From Boswellia sacra (lineage: Eukaryota; Streptophyta; Magnoliopsida; Sapindales; Burseraceae), in assembly GCA_013180625.2 (NCBI GenBank), contig SNVD02010181.1:372001-436000 (forward strand): 64,000 bases of DNA, in the 5' to 3' direction. The position numbers and the translations under genes are program-made. Of the stretch, positions 23,626 through 35,195 are shown piece after piece (positions within the stretch are counted from its first letter, which is position 1; every line of letters begins with the position of its first letter). The notes under the pieces are model-generated. The model did not search any database and was not told the origin of the DNA. It saw only the letters and a list, made by a program, of their open reading frames with translations.

Positions 23626-25924
23626 TGTGACACTCGAAATTTTTAAGTAAGTTGACTTGCAATTATATTGTAAAATATGTATTACTACCATTATGAATTA
23701 GGTGTGTATATATATGGAGTGAGATGCAATTAAATGAGATGGAAGGGCTAATTAACAAGACTTGAAAGCTTAAAGGGTTAGGCTGAAATTTGTGTAATTG
23801 GATAAGTATAAAAGAGAAAATTCTAGAGAAATGTATTCATTTTGATCCAATCCCAACAACTAGCCCTCATCTCTTTCTTCTCCACTGTTGCCAACAAATT
23901 AAGCAAGAGGAAGAAATCTGGAGACAACTAGAGGTAGAAATCAACTTCTCCTCCCATTTCCTTGCATGGTTCCATTATTTTTACAGGAAATTGATGTGAG
24001 ATGTTATAAATTTTGGAATAATTGTGTTATGTGCATTCTGAAATTTGTGTAAAATCATGATATTATATGTGTTATGGTATACTGAAGGAGAAGGGATGAT
24101 GTTTGGGAAGCTAGGAAACATGATTAAGTGAAATTCCTGCAGAGCCTCTTTGCTGAACAGGGGTTAGTCCGAAAATTCTTATAAATTCCATGGTTACTTG
24201 CTGACTCTGAAACTTTTATATGATAAACTAGACACCTCAAGGAGTTTATAGAATTTTAAAACACTTGAAAATTCATAGTGTGTTAATTGTAATGAATTTT
24301 TGAAATTCTGGTTCGAAATTGGGAATTCCCCTGTTTTAAAACAGGGCAGGGGGAATGAACTCGATTTGACGAGGCAAATCTTTGTAACATTTCGTGATTT
24401 TTAATACACAAACCCTTGGGTATGTTTTCTATTAGACTGTAAATTTTCATGGTTTTTGGAGTTGTGTATGAATTGTTATGATTTTTTAAATCTGGACTTA
24501 AAGAACTGTGAATGTTAAGTTCCAGAACAGAGTATGTGAAATAAATTCCATCTGACTGCCTTAAACTCCTTAGAAAATCATAATTTTTGGTGGAATGACT
24601 CTTATATGTGTCTAGTTTTAGACTGAAATTTTGGTAGATATTTGATTATTGTAGAATTTTATAAAATTCTTCAAAGTTGCACTGTTCAATTGAGAGGTCT
24701 GCAGACAGATTTGCTGTGTGAATGAAATTAAGGATTTTTAATGGGTATAGGACCTTATTTTGACTCAATAAAATTCATGGACTATAATATGTATGTATAT
24801 TTGATGTCCATGAATTTTGGTGATGATTGGAAATGAATAACCTCTTATTATAATAATCCAACCAATATGTGTGTGTGATAGAGTTTAATAAATGATGTTA
24901 TTAGTTGGGTGAATTGTTGTTAACCTATAAGGGATTTAATAACTTCTAAATGGATACTAATAAGTGTGTCATGACTATGTAAATGTTTACCAGAGAGGAA
25001 GGAGAAGAAGAAGAGATAAACTTTAAACAACCGCTTGTCAAGAAATACAGGACAACGAAATTAAGAGGCGAGGCTAATCAGGTAAGTAGCTAGACCATTC
25101 TGATGACACAACAGGCATTAACTATTAATGAAATGTGTTTAATGATTGTGATGTGAATATATGTGAGTTGTGTGGATGGAATGTGTATGGGGCTATGAAT
25201 ACATGGACCTTGATATAGGAAATGATTTGATTGGGGTTTATAGTGATTTATGAAATGTGTGATTTCACACACTTTGATGCGTATGAGATTGACATGTTGG
25301 TGTAACTTCTATATGTGTGAGATATAGAAATGTGAATGTGCCCTCATAGACGTGAATTTGTTGTGATATAGCTTGAATAATATTGCCAATGAAACTATGT
25401 GTGTATATGAAGAATGAAATACATGCCAAACGTTCTAGGATACTAATTCCTCATATGGATGGCATGACAAATGAATGTCTATGAAATACCATGTGTATTA
25501 GAGCTCCCTGAATATGTATGACTGGGAAATGGATGAGACCAGTTGTACATGGACATAGTTGTGTAACGATATGTTTGAAATATACTGAAGAGTAATGGAA
25601 GGGTTGACACTGATAAAGAAGTCAATAGGTTTCTATGTGTATAAGAATGATGCCAATGTGTGGATTGTGCACATCCATAAGTGTTTATGAGATATGTAGG
25701 CTTATTGTATTTATGAATGCATATGTGATTAGTGAGAAGCCTATGTAGAACCTCAATTATGAAAGTGAACGACAATATTTTGGTGTGTGAAGGCATGCAT
25801 CACCATGTGATGTGCTATGAATTTGAAATTAAATGCCAAGCCTATAGGAATATATTGAATGACGAATGTGAAATGTGATACTGTTAAATGCTAACATTAA
25901 AGTGAATGAATTGTGACAAGTTGT

Positions 25925-26110
25925 GATTGGGTTAGAAGCTTAATACAAAGCTTCACTTATGTGATTGAAATGTGAAATGTGATATGTGAGTGAAAGCTTA
26001 ATATAGAGCTTCACTTATGTGACTGAAATGTGAAATGTGATATGTGAGTGAAAGCTTAATGTAGAGCTTCACTTGTATAACTGAATGTGAAAACTGATAT
26101 GTAGAGCTTC
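25925..26110 (+). repeat. ~58-bp tandem repeat in solo LTR
   Basis: Units of gagcttcacttatgtgact plus gatatgtgagtgaaagctta, the reverse of the array in the LARD LTRs. Confidence 0.85.
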
Positions 26111-26129
26111 ACTTGTATAACTGAATGTG

Positions 26130-26975
26130 ATATGCTAGCATTAAGTAGTGAATAGTGAGTTTGGTGACCAAAATAAATCCTTGATATAAAACTTGCTGCT
26201 GAAGTTTATTTCTGCCATTAAGAAGCTGACCAGCACCCGCAATTGTTCTTTATAGTAGGGGAAAAAGTTGATGCTTCCTTCAGTCCTTTGCAATAGAATT
26301 TGGGTGAGAGTCCTAATGTCTTCTTCTTTCTGTCAAGAGCTTCTAGAATTCTCATTTAGAAGTGAATGGAAATCAATTCACCATGGTTAAATTTGTCTTT
26401 GGAAATGTTTAGGATTTTAAGTAACTTTTAGAGACTATTTAATTCTGAATATATTCAGAATTCTGAGTCAAAAGACTTGATGAGTGTTAGATAATAAATT
26501 GGATTGAGCTAGGTTGAACGATAGCTTAGTTAATATTTCTGCCATGGAAGAAGCTACTCCTTTGGAGAAAGAGACAAACTAATGCAATAACGCTTGAGAA
26601 CACATATAGTGCGCTAATCTATTATAGTTAGCAAGTCTCTCTCTATGTGTATCTTTCCTATAATCTTATATATATTTCTTATTCCCCTTTATTTCGAGTA
26701 CAAGCTATAAAAGCTGAGGTGAATTATTGATGACCATATATAGGGTAGTAAAATACCCTTTCAGAACCCACCGAAAGATTGGACCATTCTTGGGAGGAAT
26801 TTTAGTGCTTTGGTAATTTTTTCATGCACGATATTCAGACAAAAGGATATTCAATATCTTGGAGGGAACCTTTTCAAATAACATAATAATTCTCATATAG
26901 ATTACTCGGCATTTATAGGTTAACTTCAATTGCATTGTTAATTAAACCACTGTACAAAGCATAATAATTCTCAAG
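26130..26975. other. ~0.84-kb insert inside the solo LTR, unidentified
   Basis: In the LARD LTRs the tandem array is followed at once by the sequence equivalent to gccacaacttaggatatttg. Here about 0.84 kb of unrelated sequence lies between them. It contains no long open frame and no ends that I recognise. Confidence 0.6.
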
Positions 26976-26999
26976 TGCCACAACTTAGGATATTTGGCT

Positions 27000-27420
27000 C
27001 TCATAGCTTGAAGGGAGGTCTGGACCATGTGTTTCTTTAGACGAGATTCGGTAGCATGGGCCTGGTATCACCCGGATTGTCAAACTAGCCTCGAGCTATT
27101 CCAAGTGTAGGCATCTGAATGTATCCGTACTGTTACGTACTCCCATCGCTTGAGAGGAGGTCTGGACTATGTGTTTCTCTATATGAGATTCGGTAGCATG
27201 GGCCCGGTATCACCCGGATTGTTAGACTAGCCTTGAGCTATTTCATGGGTAGACCTCTGAATGTATTTGTACTGTTCTGTATCCCCATGGCTTGAGGGGA
27301 GGTCTGGACCATGTGTTTCTGTAGACGAGATTCGGTAGCATGGGCCCGGTATCACCCAGATTGTCATACTAGCCTTAAGCTGATTCATGGGTAGGCCTAC
27401 ATATGGGAACTGACTGTGAA
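27000..27420 (+). repeat. ~142-bp tandem repeat in solo LTR, 3 copies
   Basis: Three units with cccggtatcacccggattgt-like cores at about 27061, 27200 and 27345, reverse orientation to those in the LARD LTRs. Confidence 0.85.
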
Positions 27421-27694
27421 ATGAAAAGTCCTACCTTGATTAGAGAGCATTGTTCCTAAGTGTCTGTGACTGTATTGTGGAAGCTTCCGAAATTATGTGA
27501 AATACATATCCATATAAACAATGTAGCTAACTTATGAAAACTTATGTGTGAATGATTTATATGTTTATGGAAGCACATGAGCATGTGATAGACTTGTGGA
27601 AAGCTTAATTATAAATGAGACATGTGCATGTAAATAGGTGTATGTGATGAGCTTTGACATGTAAAAGCCATGCTTGATTACCCATAGATAGGTA

Positions 27695-28110
27695 TTTATG
27701 GAATTAGGAATGTGACTGGATAAGAGAGCAATTGGTCAAGGATATGGCCAATGCTACAGGGTTGGTGCAGGAGCATAATTAAGTGATGCAAGAGTGCATC
27801 TTTAACGGATCTAAAGAGATATAGGCAGAGAATTGGCATCGCTGCACCATACCTTTCGCACTAGAGCACCATTTGCACCGACTCAAGTAAGAGAGAATAG
27901 AGAGTTGGCGCATATGTGCCTTTCCTTTGGCGTAAGAGCGTAAAACTGAAATTTGCAACGGATTGGAAATTAGAAACTTGGCGTTGCCGTACCAGTTTCC
28001 TCACACAGGAGCGCGTTCCTTGAACAGTGAAATCAATGTTCTGATTTTCTTAGTAGAGCACTGGTGGCTTGAATACCAAGATATGAACAGTAATTAGTGA
28101 TTTATGGAAT
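27695..28110. other. 406-bp insert in solo LTR bounded by a 10-bp direct repeat
   Basis: The sequence tttatggaat occurs at 27695-27704 and 28101-28110. The LARD LTRs have one copy and lack what lies between. This is either an insertion with a 10-bp target duplication (a size seen with Mutator-like elements) or the ancestral state, lost from the other subfamily. Confidence 0.65.
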
Positions 28111-28349
28111 AAGTATTGAATAGTAGTCCTATTCTGAAATGGTTATCACCATTAATTGTTTTATTTTGAGTGTTACGCCAGTTTTATAATTCTAACTGCT
28201 TACTGAGTTTCATACTCACTAGTCTGTTGTGTACCTCAGGTTTTTGATCAGATAAAGATTAAAGAAGGATTTTGGCATAGTGACAATTGTGTTCCCTTGG
28301 CAAGCCCTTATCCGCTGCAGTATTGCTATGTTGGATATAGGGTGTGACA

Positions 28350-28354
28350 TATTT
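28350..28354 (+). repeat. Target-site duplication TATTT (right)
   Basis: Matches 23621-23625. Confidence 0.9.
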
Positions 28355-28357
28355 TCC

Positions 28358-28745
28358 ATGGGCTTGTGGATTGCTTTGATAAGTTTGCTTTTGAGAATAA
28401 TCAAGCATTTAGCAGAGAAGGAATATAAAGAAATAGGCATATGCGAAACATTTAGTGGACAAGTTGATAGCCCCAAGCATTGAGAAAAGCACGACTGCTC
28501 AGATTCTGAAGTTTAAGGACTTATTAAGCAAAAATGGTTTTTTCGATTCCATTTCAAACGAGTCATAAAAATGCAATGAGGTTGATAAACAGCGGTAAAG
28601 AGACCAAACTCCCATTTTGAATTTGTATAGAGTTTGTGCCTCTTGCCTATGCATTTGAATTTAGAGTCTTTGAAATTGACACATAGGTTAAAGATTGCAA
28701 TGGAGGAAGCTAGAGCAACTGCATACTTCACCTTGAATTTCTGCA
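28358..28745 (+). pseudogene. ZRK-like pseudokinase relic, unit A
   Basis: The start, atgggcttgtggattgc, resembles the ZRK-A start region. Near 28680-28735, acacataggttaaagattgc and gcaatggaggaagc parallel the ZRK subdomain THRLKIAMDVANAIAYLH (here THRLKIAMEEARATAY). The frames between are broken by stops and large deletions. A matching relic is at 52001-52390 and a somewhat better preserved one at 57859-58290, so an ancestral second ZRK gene stood next to the first. It has no coding capacity beyond a 42-codon start. Confidence 0.7.
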
Positions 28746-28789
28746 AACGGGCCAGATTTTACCTTTTGTGCTGAAGTCTTGTCATGCTT

Positions 28790-29527
28790 GGCAGAACCAA
28801 CCACTGCGCTGACTTCATGGAAATCCCACTCAATTAGGCAGAAGCAGGTCCCGAACTGCTCTTTCACCTTTCCTGCCCTTTGTTTTCTCCTCCATCTTTC
28901 TCTTTCCACTACTTCTTGGCGCATTAAAACTACTATTAACTTCCCCACTTCCTTTCGATTGACCCTTCATTGGCTTTTCAAAGTTCCTAGCTTTCTTAGC
29001 CGATTTCAATCCTCCAGTACCAGTAAACATCCGAGGTTCACTTGAGCAAAAATTTCGCTTCTCTCTCTTTCTATATCTATGTTCTGTAGAATGATTCTCC
29101 TCAGCCAGAGTATCCTTTCCCTTTTGTTCCCTCTTATGTGGCCTAAAAAAAATCCAGCAGTATATAGTTATCACTAGATATCAAATAAACAATATATACA
29201 AAAATAAAATTCAATCAGTGTGTAATCAGACACTTTGGTAGGTGAATCTACTGTCACAGTTTGGACCAGTATAAACTTCTTTAGAACCTGATTTATTCTG
29301 CCGATTCTGCAACCAAATATGCAAGATACCAAGTAACTATAACATCTGCCAGAATATAATAATATTAAAGGAAAAACACACAAAACAAACGAATAAATTA
29401 AGAACACAATTACCATGTCAATCAGTTTTTGATAACGTGCGTCAGAACTGGCATGTGACCAGTCTTTCAAGCTGGAGCTTATAGAAAGGAGCACATCATC
29501 ACAAGTTGCTTTTGCTAGGCTATTCCT
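28790..29527 (-). pseudogene. RRP12-like 3' exons, broken copy in unit A
   Basis: Three exon remnants equivalent to the live gene at 58832-60600: 29414-29527 (DVLLSISSSLKDWSHASSDARYQKLIDM), about 29230-29306 (NRQNKSGSKE), and about 28835-29142 (lysine/arginine-rich tail with NFEKPMKGQSKGSG and GKRKMEEKTKG). The acceptor before the first is ctgtgg instead of ctgtag, its start carries indels and a stop, a 2-nt loss shifts the second, and the three exons between them in the live gene (60024-60185, 59810-59938, 59612-59713) are deleted. A 55-bp deletion has also removed the end of the tail, which unit B keeps. Not translatable as RRP12. Confidence 0.85.
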
Positions 29528-29579
29528 TTGCCCACAGTTTGTTTGAAAAATAAAAAATAGAAAAAGCATATTACTAGCA

Positions 29580-29890
29580 CATCAATGACGTGTACCGTTA
29601 AGTTAATAAATTATGTTAAATACCAGACATCAAAAAATAACAGGTACATAAATCGATAATTCACATTGTATAATGAAATAAAAAATAAAGAAAAGCCATT
29701 CAAAGCTTAATTTCAAACATCAAATAGAGGAGTAAAATTGGTCCTCATTTTGCCCCAACGAGAGGGGTTCACAGGATAGTCCGCATCCTAGTACTTTTGC
29801 AAAACCGTGCCAATTAACCTGGTCCAACTTAAATAGAGGCACAGCATTTGTGAACAACTATAAACAGATGCAAACTAATGGTTACTTATA
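29580..29890 (-). other. RRP12 intron relic
   Basis: This matches the live gene's intron at about 60610-60890 (shared aaacatcaaatagaggagtaa and tggtccaacttaaat). Homology to RRP12 stops near 29890, marking the joint with the dirigent fragment. Confidence 0.7.
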
Positions 29891-29942
29891 CAACATTTAT
29901 TTTTCAGATTTTACTGTCCTGGTGCCATTAGCACCTAACGTT

Positions 29943-30359
29943 TTATTTGGAAAAGAAAACTCTTACGTGCATATAACATTTAGAAAATTCTAACAATGGA
30001 GAATGAAGACGTTGCAACAGATATACTGAGTAGGAGTTAGGACCGTCAGCAAAGTTAAGTCTCGAAAATGGCATAGCCCCTTGCATATAACGGAGAATGT
30101 AGAGTTCTACCATTATAAGCCTTATTAGTGAACACAACAGATATTGTGGCATGTGAAGTAATTGTTCCATCCGAACTTGGAATTACGTGCATGCCTTTGG
30201 GGTTGAGTTGCGCTCAGGGCCTTCTGTAATAGGGTTGTCACTCACATAAACCGTTCCGATTTGATTCATTGACCAGATCTTGCCTTGGATGCCTGCAACT
30301 GCTATGAGAGTGGCATTTGGACCGGCTGAGAAGTCATGCAACTGCGACCCATTGCTCAT
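29943..30359 (-). pseudogene. Dirigent-protein-like pseudogene, unit A
   Basis: Minus-strand sequence from an ATG at 30359 reads MSNGSQLHDFSAGPNATLIA, then IGTVYVSD and ITEGPERNST; in other frames follow GTITSHATISVVFTNKAYNG and YARGYAIFET. These match the dirigent domain (GTV.V.D.PITEGP, GRAQG, F.N..YNGSTL, ARGYA), whose proteins steer coupling of phenoxy radicals in lignan and lignin-like pathways. The block between YNG and ARGYA (about 25 residues, containing GGTGxFR in the family) is deleted, and at least two frameshifts are present. It joins abruptly to RRP12 debris at one side and to non-coding sequence at the other. Confidence 0.75.
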
Positions 30360-30369
30360 GTTATAAGAA

Positions 30370-30850
30370 ATATTAGTTGTGGATAAGTTATAGATTTAAT
30401 ATTATTCTTGTTCAATTAGGTTTTAATTCATAAAAATTTATAAAAATTTATCCTAAATAATATTTAATAGCAAATAACAATCTTATAACGTGACTTACAA
30501 GTAATAGTTAAATGTTACTCAAGTAATTGTTACTTATTTAACAACACAATATCAATAAATACCCTCAAGTTTAAACTTAATTTTAAGTAGAGAATGGTTC
30601 ACATTTATGAACTTGTATTAAAATCATCGATAGATTTTAGATTAATAGATAGAGATAATATAAGAATTTCATACCTATCAAATTGCGATCTAAATTAAAA
30701 TTCTTAATTAATTAATAAAATCAATTAAAAATAAAAAAAGGGATTAAAAAATTAAAGACCAAACAAATCAGGCAGCCACCACTACTGCAAAAATAATCCA
30801 AATGATTTGATAATAAAGATAATTAACTGAAAAGGGAAGGGAAGGGAAGG
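30370..30850. other. AT-rich spacer between two pseudogenes
   Basis: No gene seen. The unit B counterpart (54060-54560) is among the more diverged parts of the duplication. Confidence 0.5.
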
Positions 30851-30857
30851 GACATAC

Positions 30858-31342
30858 CCTGTAAGCGTTGTAACTCCGCTTAAACCTTCAACTGAACTGA
30901 AGGTAGGCTCGTACATTAATTGGGCCAATAAACATTTTGAGAACAGCAGCTGACGAACAAACAAACAAGGAATTGAATGGATGAATTTAATTCAATTTAA
31001 TTTAATTTGGAAATAAATAATTAAAAGGAGTGAAAATGAAGAATAGGATAGGCTGACCCTGTGCTTTGGTAGGAAGGAAAGCGGAAGCGTCCCACCAAAT
31101 ATCAAACACTGAGCTCTCTGGAAATCTTTTTTCAGCTTCTCAGCCAACTTGGTGTTTGTGTTGGAATGAAGCGATGAGTGCAAATGGCGGATGTTAGAGT
31201 CCAAGTAAAGAGCACGCTGTTTTAATGATTGCTCCTTCCCAGATGAGGGATTAATAAGGGAAGAAGCCGAATCCTGCAACTCTTTTGCCTGTTGAATCGC
31301 CCTCTCAACTTCCTCTTCAATTTTCTTACTTGATTCATCCAT
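30858..31342 (-). pseudogene. TMEM120-like gene, first two exons only, unit A
   Basis: Exon 1 (31342-31058) encodes MDESSKKIEEEVERAIQQ, AKELQDSASSLI, LKQRALYLDSNIR and LKKDFQRAQCLIFGG, like the coiled N-terminus of plant TMEM120 homologues (multi-pass membrane proteins of the nuclear envelope/ER). Just before its donor the frame must shift by one base to read DASAFLPTKAQ. Exon 2 (about 30949-30858) reads KMFIGPINVRA, then a TGA stop, then KRSYNAYR. All later exons, including the membrane part, are absent. Both units share the frameshift, so it predates the duplication. Confidence 0.75.
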
Positions 31343-31558
31343 ATCCCTCCTGATGTTGCCTTGCCGCAGACTCAAGTCTTTTCTCTTAGAATCAGAATAT
31401 ATCAGATCTCTTCTCTTCTCTTTTTGTAACCAAAAGCACGCAATACAACTACAAGTGGTCGATCGGAGGGCGGAGACAGTGGCAGAGTATAGCTGGGTGG
31501 CCTGGGCTTGGGAAGTGAAGCGGAGAGGTGATGGCGACGAATGGTGATGGATGAAAAA

Positions 31559-31577
31559 AAATAATAATAATAATAAT
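31559..31577 (+). repeat. (AAT)n microsatellite
   Basis: About six units upstream of the TMEM120-like relic; unit B has about eight at 55266-55288. Confidence 0.85.
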
Positions 31578-31800
31578 GTTTTGTTTTTTATTTGAATAAA
31601 TTTTATTAATTATATATAAAGGTTAAAAGGTATTTTTACAATTTTATTAGTGATCTAAGCAATGAAAAATGTAAAATAATGATTTGAATATAAAAATAAT
31701 AGACGATGTTATTGATAAAAAATATATAATTATTTTTATTTAGAATTAAATTAAAATTTATTTGAAGTTAATATTGTTTCTTTATTTAATATTTAAGACT

Positions 31801-34800
31801 GATAAATATTTGGATTATTTTTTTATTTAACCTCTTTTGGACTCTAATAACTAATTCTAACCCCTTTTTCAATTTTAACCGTTTGTAGCCCATTTTCTAT
31901 ATAAAAAGATAAAGAATTTGTAACCCATTTTTTTTGGTATCCTGCTGTGTAGGTACTATGGCTCTGCATTTGAGTTTCTTAACTTTATGGTGAGGTTGCA
32001 TTCGGATCCAAGAAACTATTCTCATGATCACTCTGGAAAACTGATGAATGACTGAGAATTACTTGTATAAGAAGAGGAAAGAAGGCACGGAAAAAACCAT
32101 TGGCGAATTGTCATGTAGCAGCATGGCAAATGGTTTTTGATTGTTGTGGGTGAATCGTTATGTGAATGGATGATGGGGAATTTATTTTACACATTTTGGA
32201 ATTGGAAATGCTTACAAAGAATCCCTGTTTTTGTTTGAACGTCATGATATAAATTCATTTTTATATTATATGTGACCGAAAATTTAAGGTCATCATCGAT
32301 ATGTAAATGTCCAACAAGATTAACATATAAATTGATTGATCTTTAAAATTAGCTAGGAGCTTATATTTGGGGAAAATTCAATTTCTATTACTGCTTTTTT
32401 CTCGTGCTTGACAAGAACTATATATCTCTGGTCAATAATCTTGAATTGTTACTGGATTATAGTTGGTTTCAGTTTCTTTAATCTGAATTCTGAAAAATGT
32501 ATGCCTCCTTTTCTAAAAAATTTGGACCACTGGTAGAAATTTTTGGTTGCTTGTGCAGGGCATGAAGCCTCTTAAGTAGAACTTCTCTTTCGTTCTACTT
32601 TCATGCTAGGCAAATAATTTCTTCATTTTCACACTATAAGCTGGTAATGCTATGATGATATACTATTTCTTCTAATAGAATCTAGCTTTTCCATGAAACC
32701 TAAAACACCCCATACCACACCTTGACTTTTAGCTACCTACCATTTGAATGAAGATGATCATAGCTGATTTCGAACTCTTAAGTTTATGAAAAAAATTTCT
32801 TAACTTGGGGAAAATTAGAAAGGTGTAGTATCAATAGAGAAAAATTGTGTAGTTATTTTTTAGTCCTATTAATAAGTAAAAGTGCACAGTAATCTGCGCT
32901 TTTACCAGTTTTTTGTTGGTGACGGTGGGTGTGTTTCATTATACTTTTTATATCGTTGAATCTTTAGATATTTGTTGATGATTTGGAATGATTGTGTCCT
33001 CGTTACTTTGAATATATTTGATTTGTATTTGCTATGTTTAGTTCATAGTGTCCATAATTTATTGAATAATAATAGACATAATAATAGGAATAACATGCTT
33101 AAGTATAAGAAAAACTAATAACTGCAAAGATAAAATATATTAATATTTCACAATAATAATAACACGGTCAGATTTTAGGACCAATAAAGGAAACTTATAA
33201 AACAGCATATCAACTTGCCTGATTGAAGTACTAAAAGTTTCCCTCCAGTACTCTTCAATGCCAAGAAAGACGCCTGAAATTGAAGAAAAAGTTTAAGCAT
33301 CTATATATGCACTATAACTACTTTGAATGTAGCACTTCTATATAAAAGTGCTACTTAGGACTTTCAAATTTCTCAACTGATAAACACATCAAAGTACAAG
33401 AGAATATGATAGATAGACTTTGCCTGTCGTCATAAAAAAATGAAGATAGCAGCAGCAAAATCCCAAACATAGCAACAGGAAGCACATTTCTTATCACAAT
33501 CATTTGTTATGTTTCTCATAATAAAGCCTGAAAAGCCCAGATTTGATTCCTCATTCTTAGTCGGGTTTGCATTGTCTAATGCCCCAAATCAGTTTTCTGT
33601 TCTCAGAGACATCTAAAGAAAAAAAAACCAACCTCATTCCTAAGATGTATTCCTTAAAACTTATATCAGAGAACTTTTCTGCAATAGCCCATTTTGAGGG
33701 GATATGTAAATAATCTTAGAAAAATTTGCACTTTCAGTTCAGGAAAACCTATGCCACTACATGTCATTCCAAATTTCTTATCATGAGTTACCATAAGCTC
33801 ATGATTTGCAGTTTGAATGCATATCTTAAAGCATACATGCAATCATTGTTTAGAGTACCTTACAATTAATCTATATATCAAAATTGTGACAAAATAAGAA
33901 ACGCATAGAGCCTGCTAGCTAATAGAAAGGTCAGATGTTCCCTCTCACTTCTTTTTTATTTTTTAATTTCTTTTCTTTTTCTAAATACCCAGAAATTTCT
34001 TGGCCATTCCCTTGTTTATTTAATTTCTAAACGAGGTTCGAACCATACAAGCTAGGTAGCCAAGAAGGTTACAGGAGATTTGAATCCTTAACTTTAACTT
34101 TCATTCTACAGGTAATTACAGCTTGCAATTGGTTGACATTGGGCATCAATTTGAGGTACATTGAATTTTTTGAAGAAACGCCTACTTATTAAGATGATTA
34201 ATTGTTTTCTATACAGCACTTGATAGAAATAATTTAACTTCAAACCGATTATAGGTAATACTTTTGTAGAAATAATATCTTTTAATAATTGAATAGCTGA
34301 GGAAGAATTTGTGGTCAATGATTTCATGGATTATATGTATGTATGTATGTAAAACTATTTCTTCGGATGTTATATATGTAGGTTTATATATTTTTCTTTC
34401 TTACAGGTTCAAAGCAGCGTTTAAATCCTTCATTTATTTGTTTTGATATTTCAAATCAATTGGCATATTTCGAAGATTCGAGCTCATCGAAGTTTAGGGT
34501 TTGCTTACTTACACCCAGGTGATTACCATCCATGTTTCTTGCTTTATGTTCAATGCAAACCATTTTAAAACTCTTAATAAACTGCACCTGTCTTTGATGT
34601 TTATATCTGATTTTATGTTTGAATTTTGTATGAATGATTGATTTTACGTTATATATTATGATTGCTTTCTTAGTTTATTCTTGACTTTATATCATGCACA
34701 ATGAAATGGCAACAGTGTGTACACGAATATGTCGTTTCACAATAATGGTGACCCATTTTCATATACATGGACTATCTACATGCATGCTTCATTGTGATGC

Positions 34801-35190
34801 TTGTCTACTATTTGTCGCTTGCTTGTTTCATAATAATTAATATCACATTTTTTACATATTTTAAGGCTAAATCCTCTTATTAGATATTAACTTTTAGTAC
34901 CTTTTATAGAAATTAGACCACGTACATATTGCACGTTTCCAAAAAAATGGGGAAAAACATTCAGGTTATTCTTCCAAAGTATATCGGCTGAAAACCTCAA
35001 CATATATTCCAGTGGTGAACCTGAATAGGCACTATACTGGTCTGTACTGAGGTGTAAACAACGCCACGTACTTTGAAGATAATAAATAACCTATTCTAAT
35101 ATTTTAAAACTAAATCCTCCGATTAAATATTAACTTGAACGTTGTATAAGATTACTAACGTGAATCTTATATGAACAGGTTTTTCGTTAT
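31801..35190. other. Unique sequence between the duplicates, mostly without genes
   Basis: This stretch is not shared by units A and B. Apart from the SEC24-like exon at 33219-33273 I find no gene. A short (ATGT)n run sits at about 34336-34352. The stretch may be the 5' part of the CACTA element whose transposase-associated domain begins at 35196, but no CACTA end was found on this side. Confidence 0.5.
33219..33273 (-). pseudogene. SEC24-like single exon fragment
   Basis: The minus strand shows tttcag, then 55 nt encoding ASFLALKSTGGKLLVLQS, then gcaagt. This matches the conserved motif following the trunk domain in SEC24 COPII coat proteins (AFLALKSTGGKL..FQS). The 3' flank would be a GC donor. 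No neighbouring SEC24 exons were found, so it looks like a captured or stranded fragment rather than a gene. Confidence 0.6.
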
Positions 35191-35195
35191 TTCAC

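Larger units (their letters stand above)
23626..28349 (+). mobile_element. Solo LTR related to the LARD-like element, with internal insertions
   Basis: 4,724 bp beginning TGTGACACTC and ending GGGTGTGACA, flanked by TATTT. From about 24090 on it is homologous, in opposite orientation, to the LTRs at 1859-5382 and 6795-10601, including three ~142-bp and four ~58-bp tandem units. The first ~450 bp (U3, with TATA-like tataaaag at 23807) is unrelated to the LARD U3, so it belongs to a distinct subfamily. Two extra pieces, about 26130-26975 and 27695-28100, make it longer than a LARD LTR; without them it would be about 3.5 kb. There is no primer site or polypurine tract, consistent with LTR-LTR recombination. 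Minus-strand frames such as 25479-25796 are antisense LTR sequence. Confidence 0.88.
1..31800 (+). repeat. Segmental duplication unit A (direct repeat of unit B)
   Basis: This stretch is collinear with 37909-55510. The first bases of the window (ttgttaggctaacacc) recur at 37909, and homology runs to the shared sequence aatatttaagact at about 31788-31800, matching about 55498-55510. Excluding three insertions (1859-10601, 21243-21954, 23626-28349, each with a 5-bp target duplication), A and B are both about 17.6 kb and differ by scattered substitutions, small indels and microsatellite length. The left end of A could lie upstream of the window, which happens to start exactly at the unit boundary seen in B. 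Confidence 0.93.

Noticed and set aside
28219..28483. Frames spanning the end of the solo LTR into the ZRK relic
   Set aside because: They cross the LTR/host boundary and are broken in the empty-site copy; chance frames.
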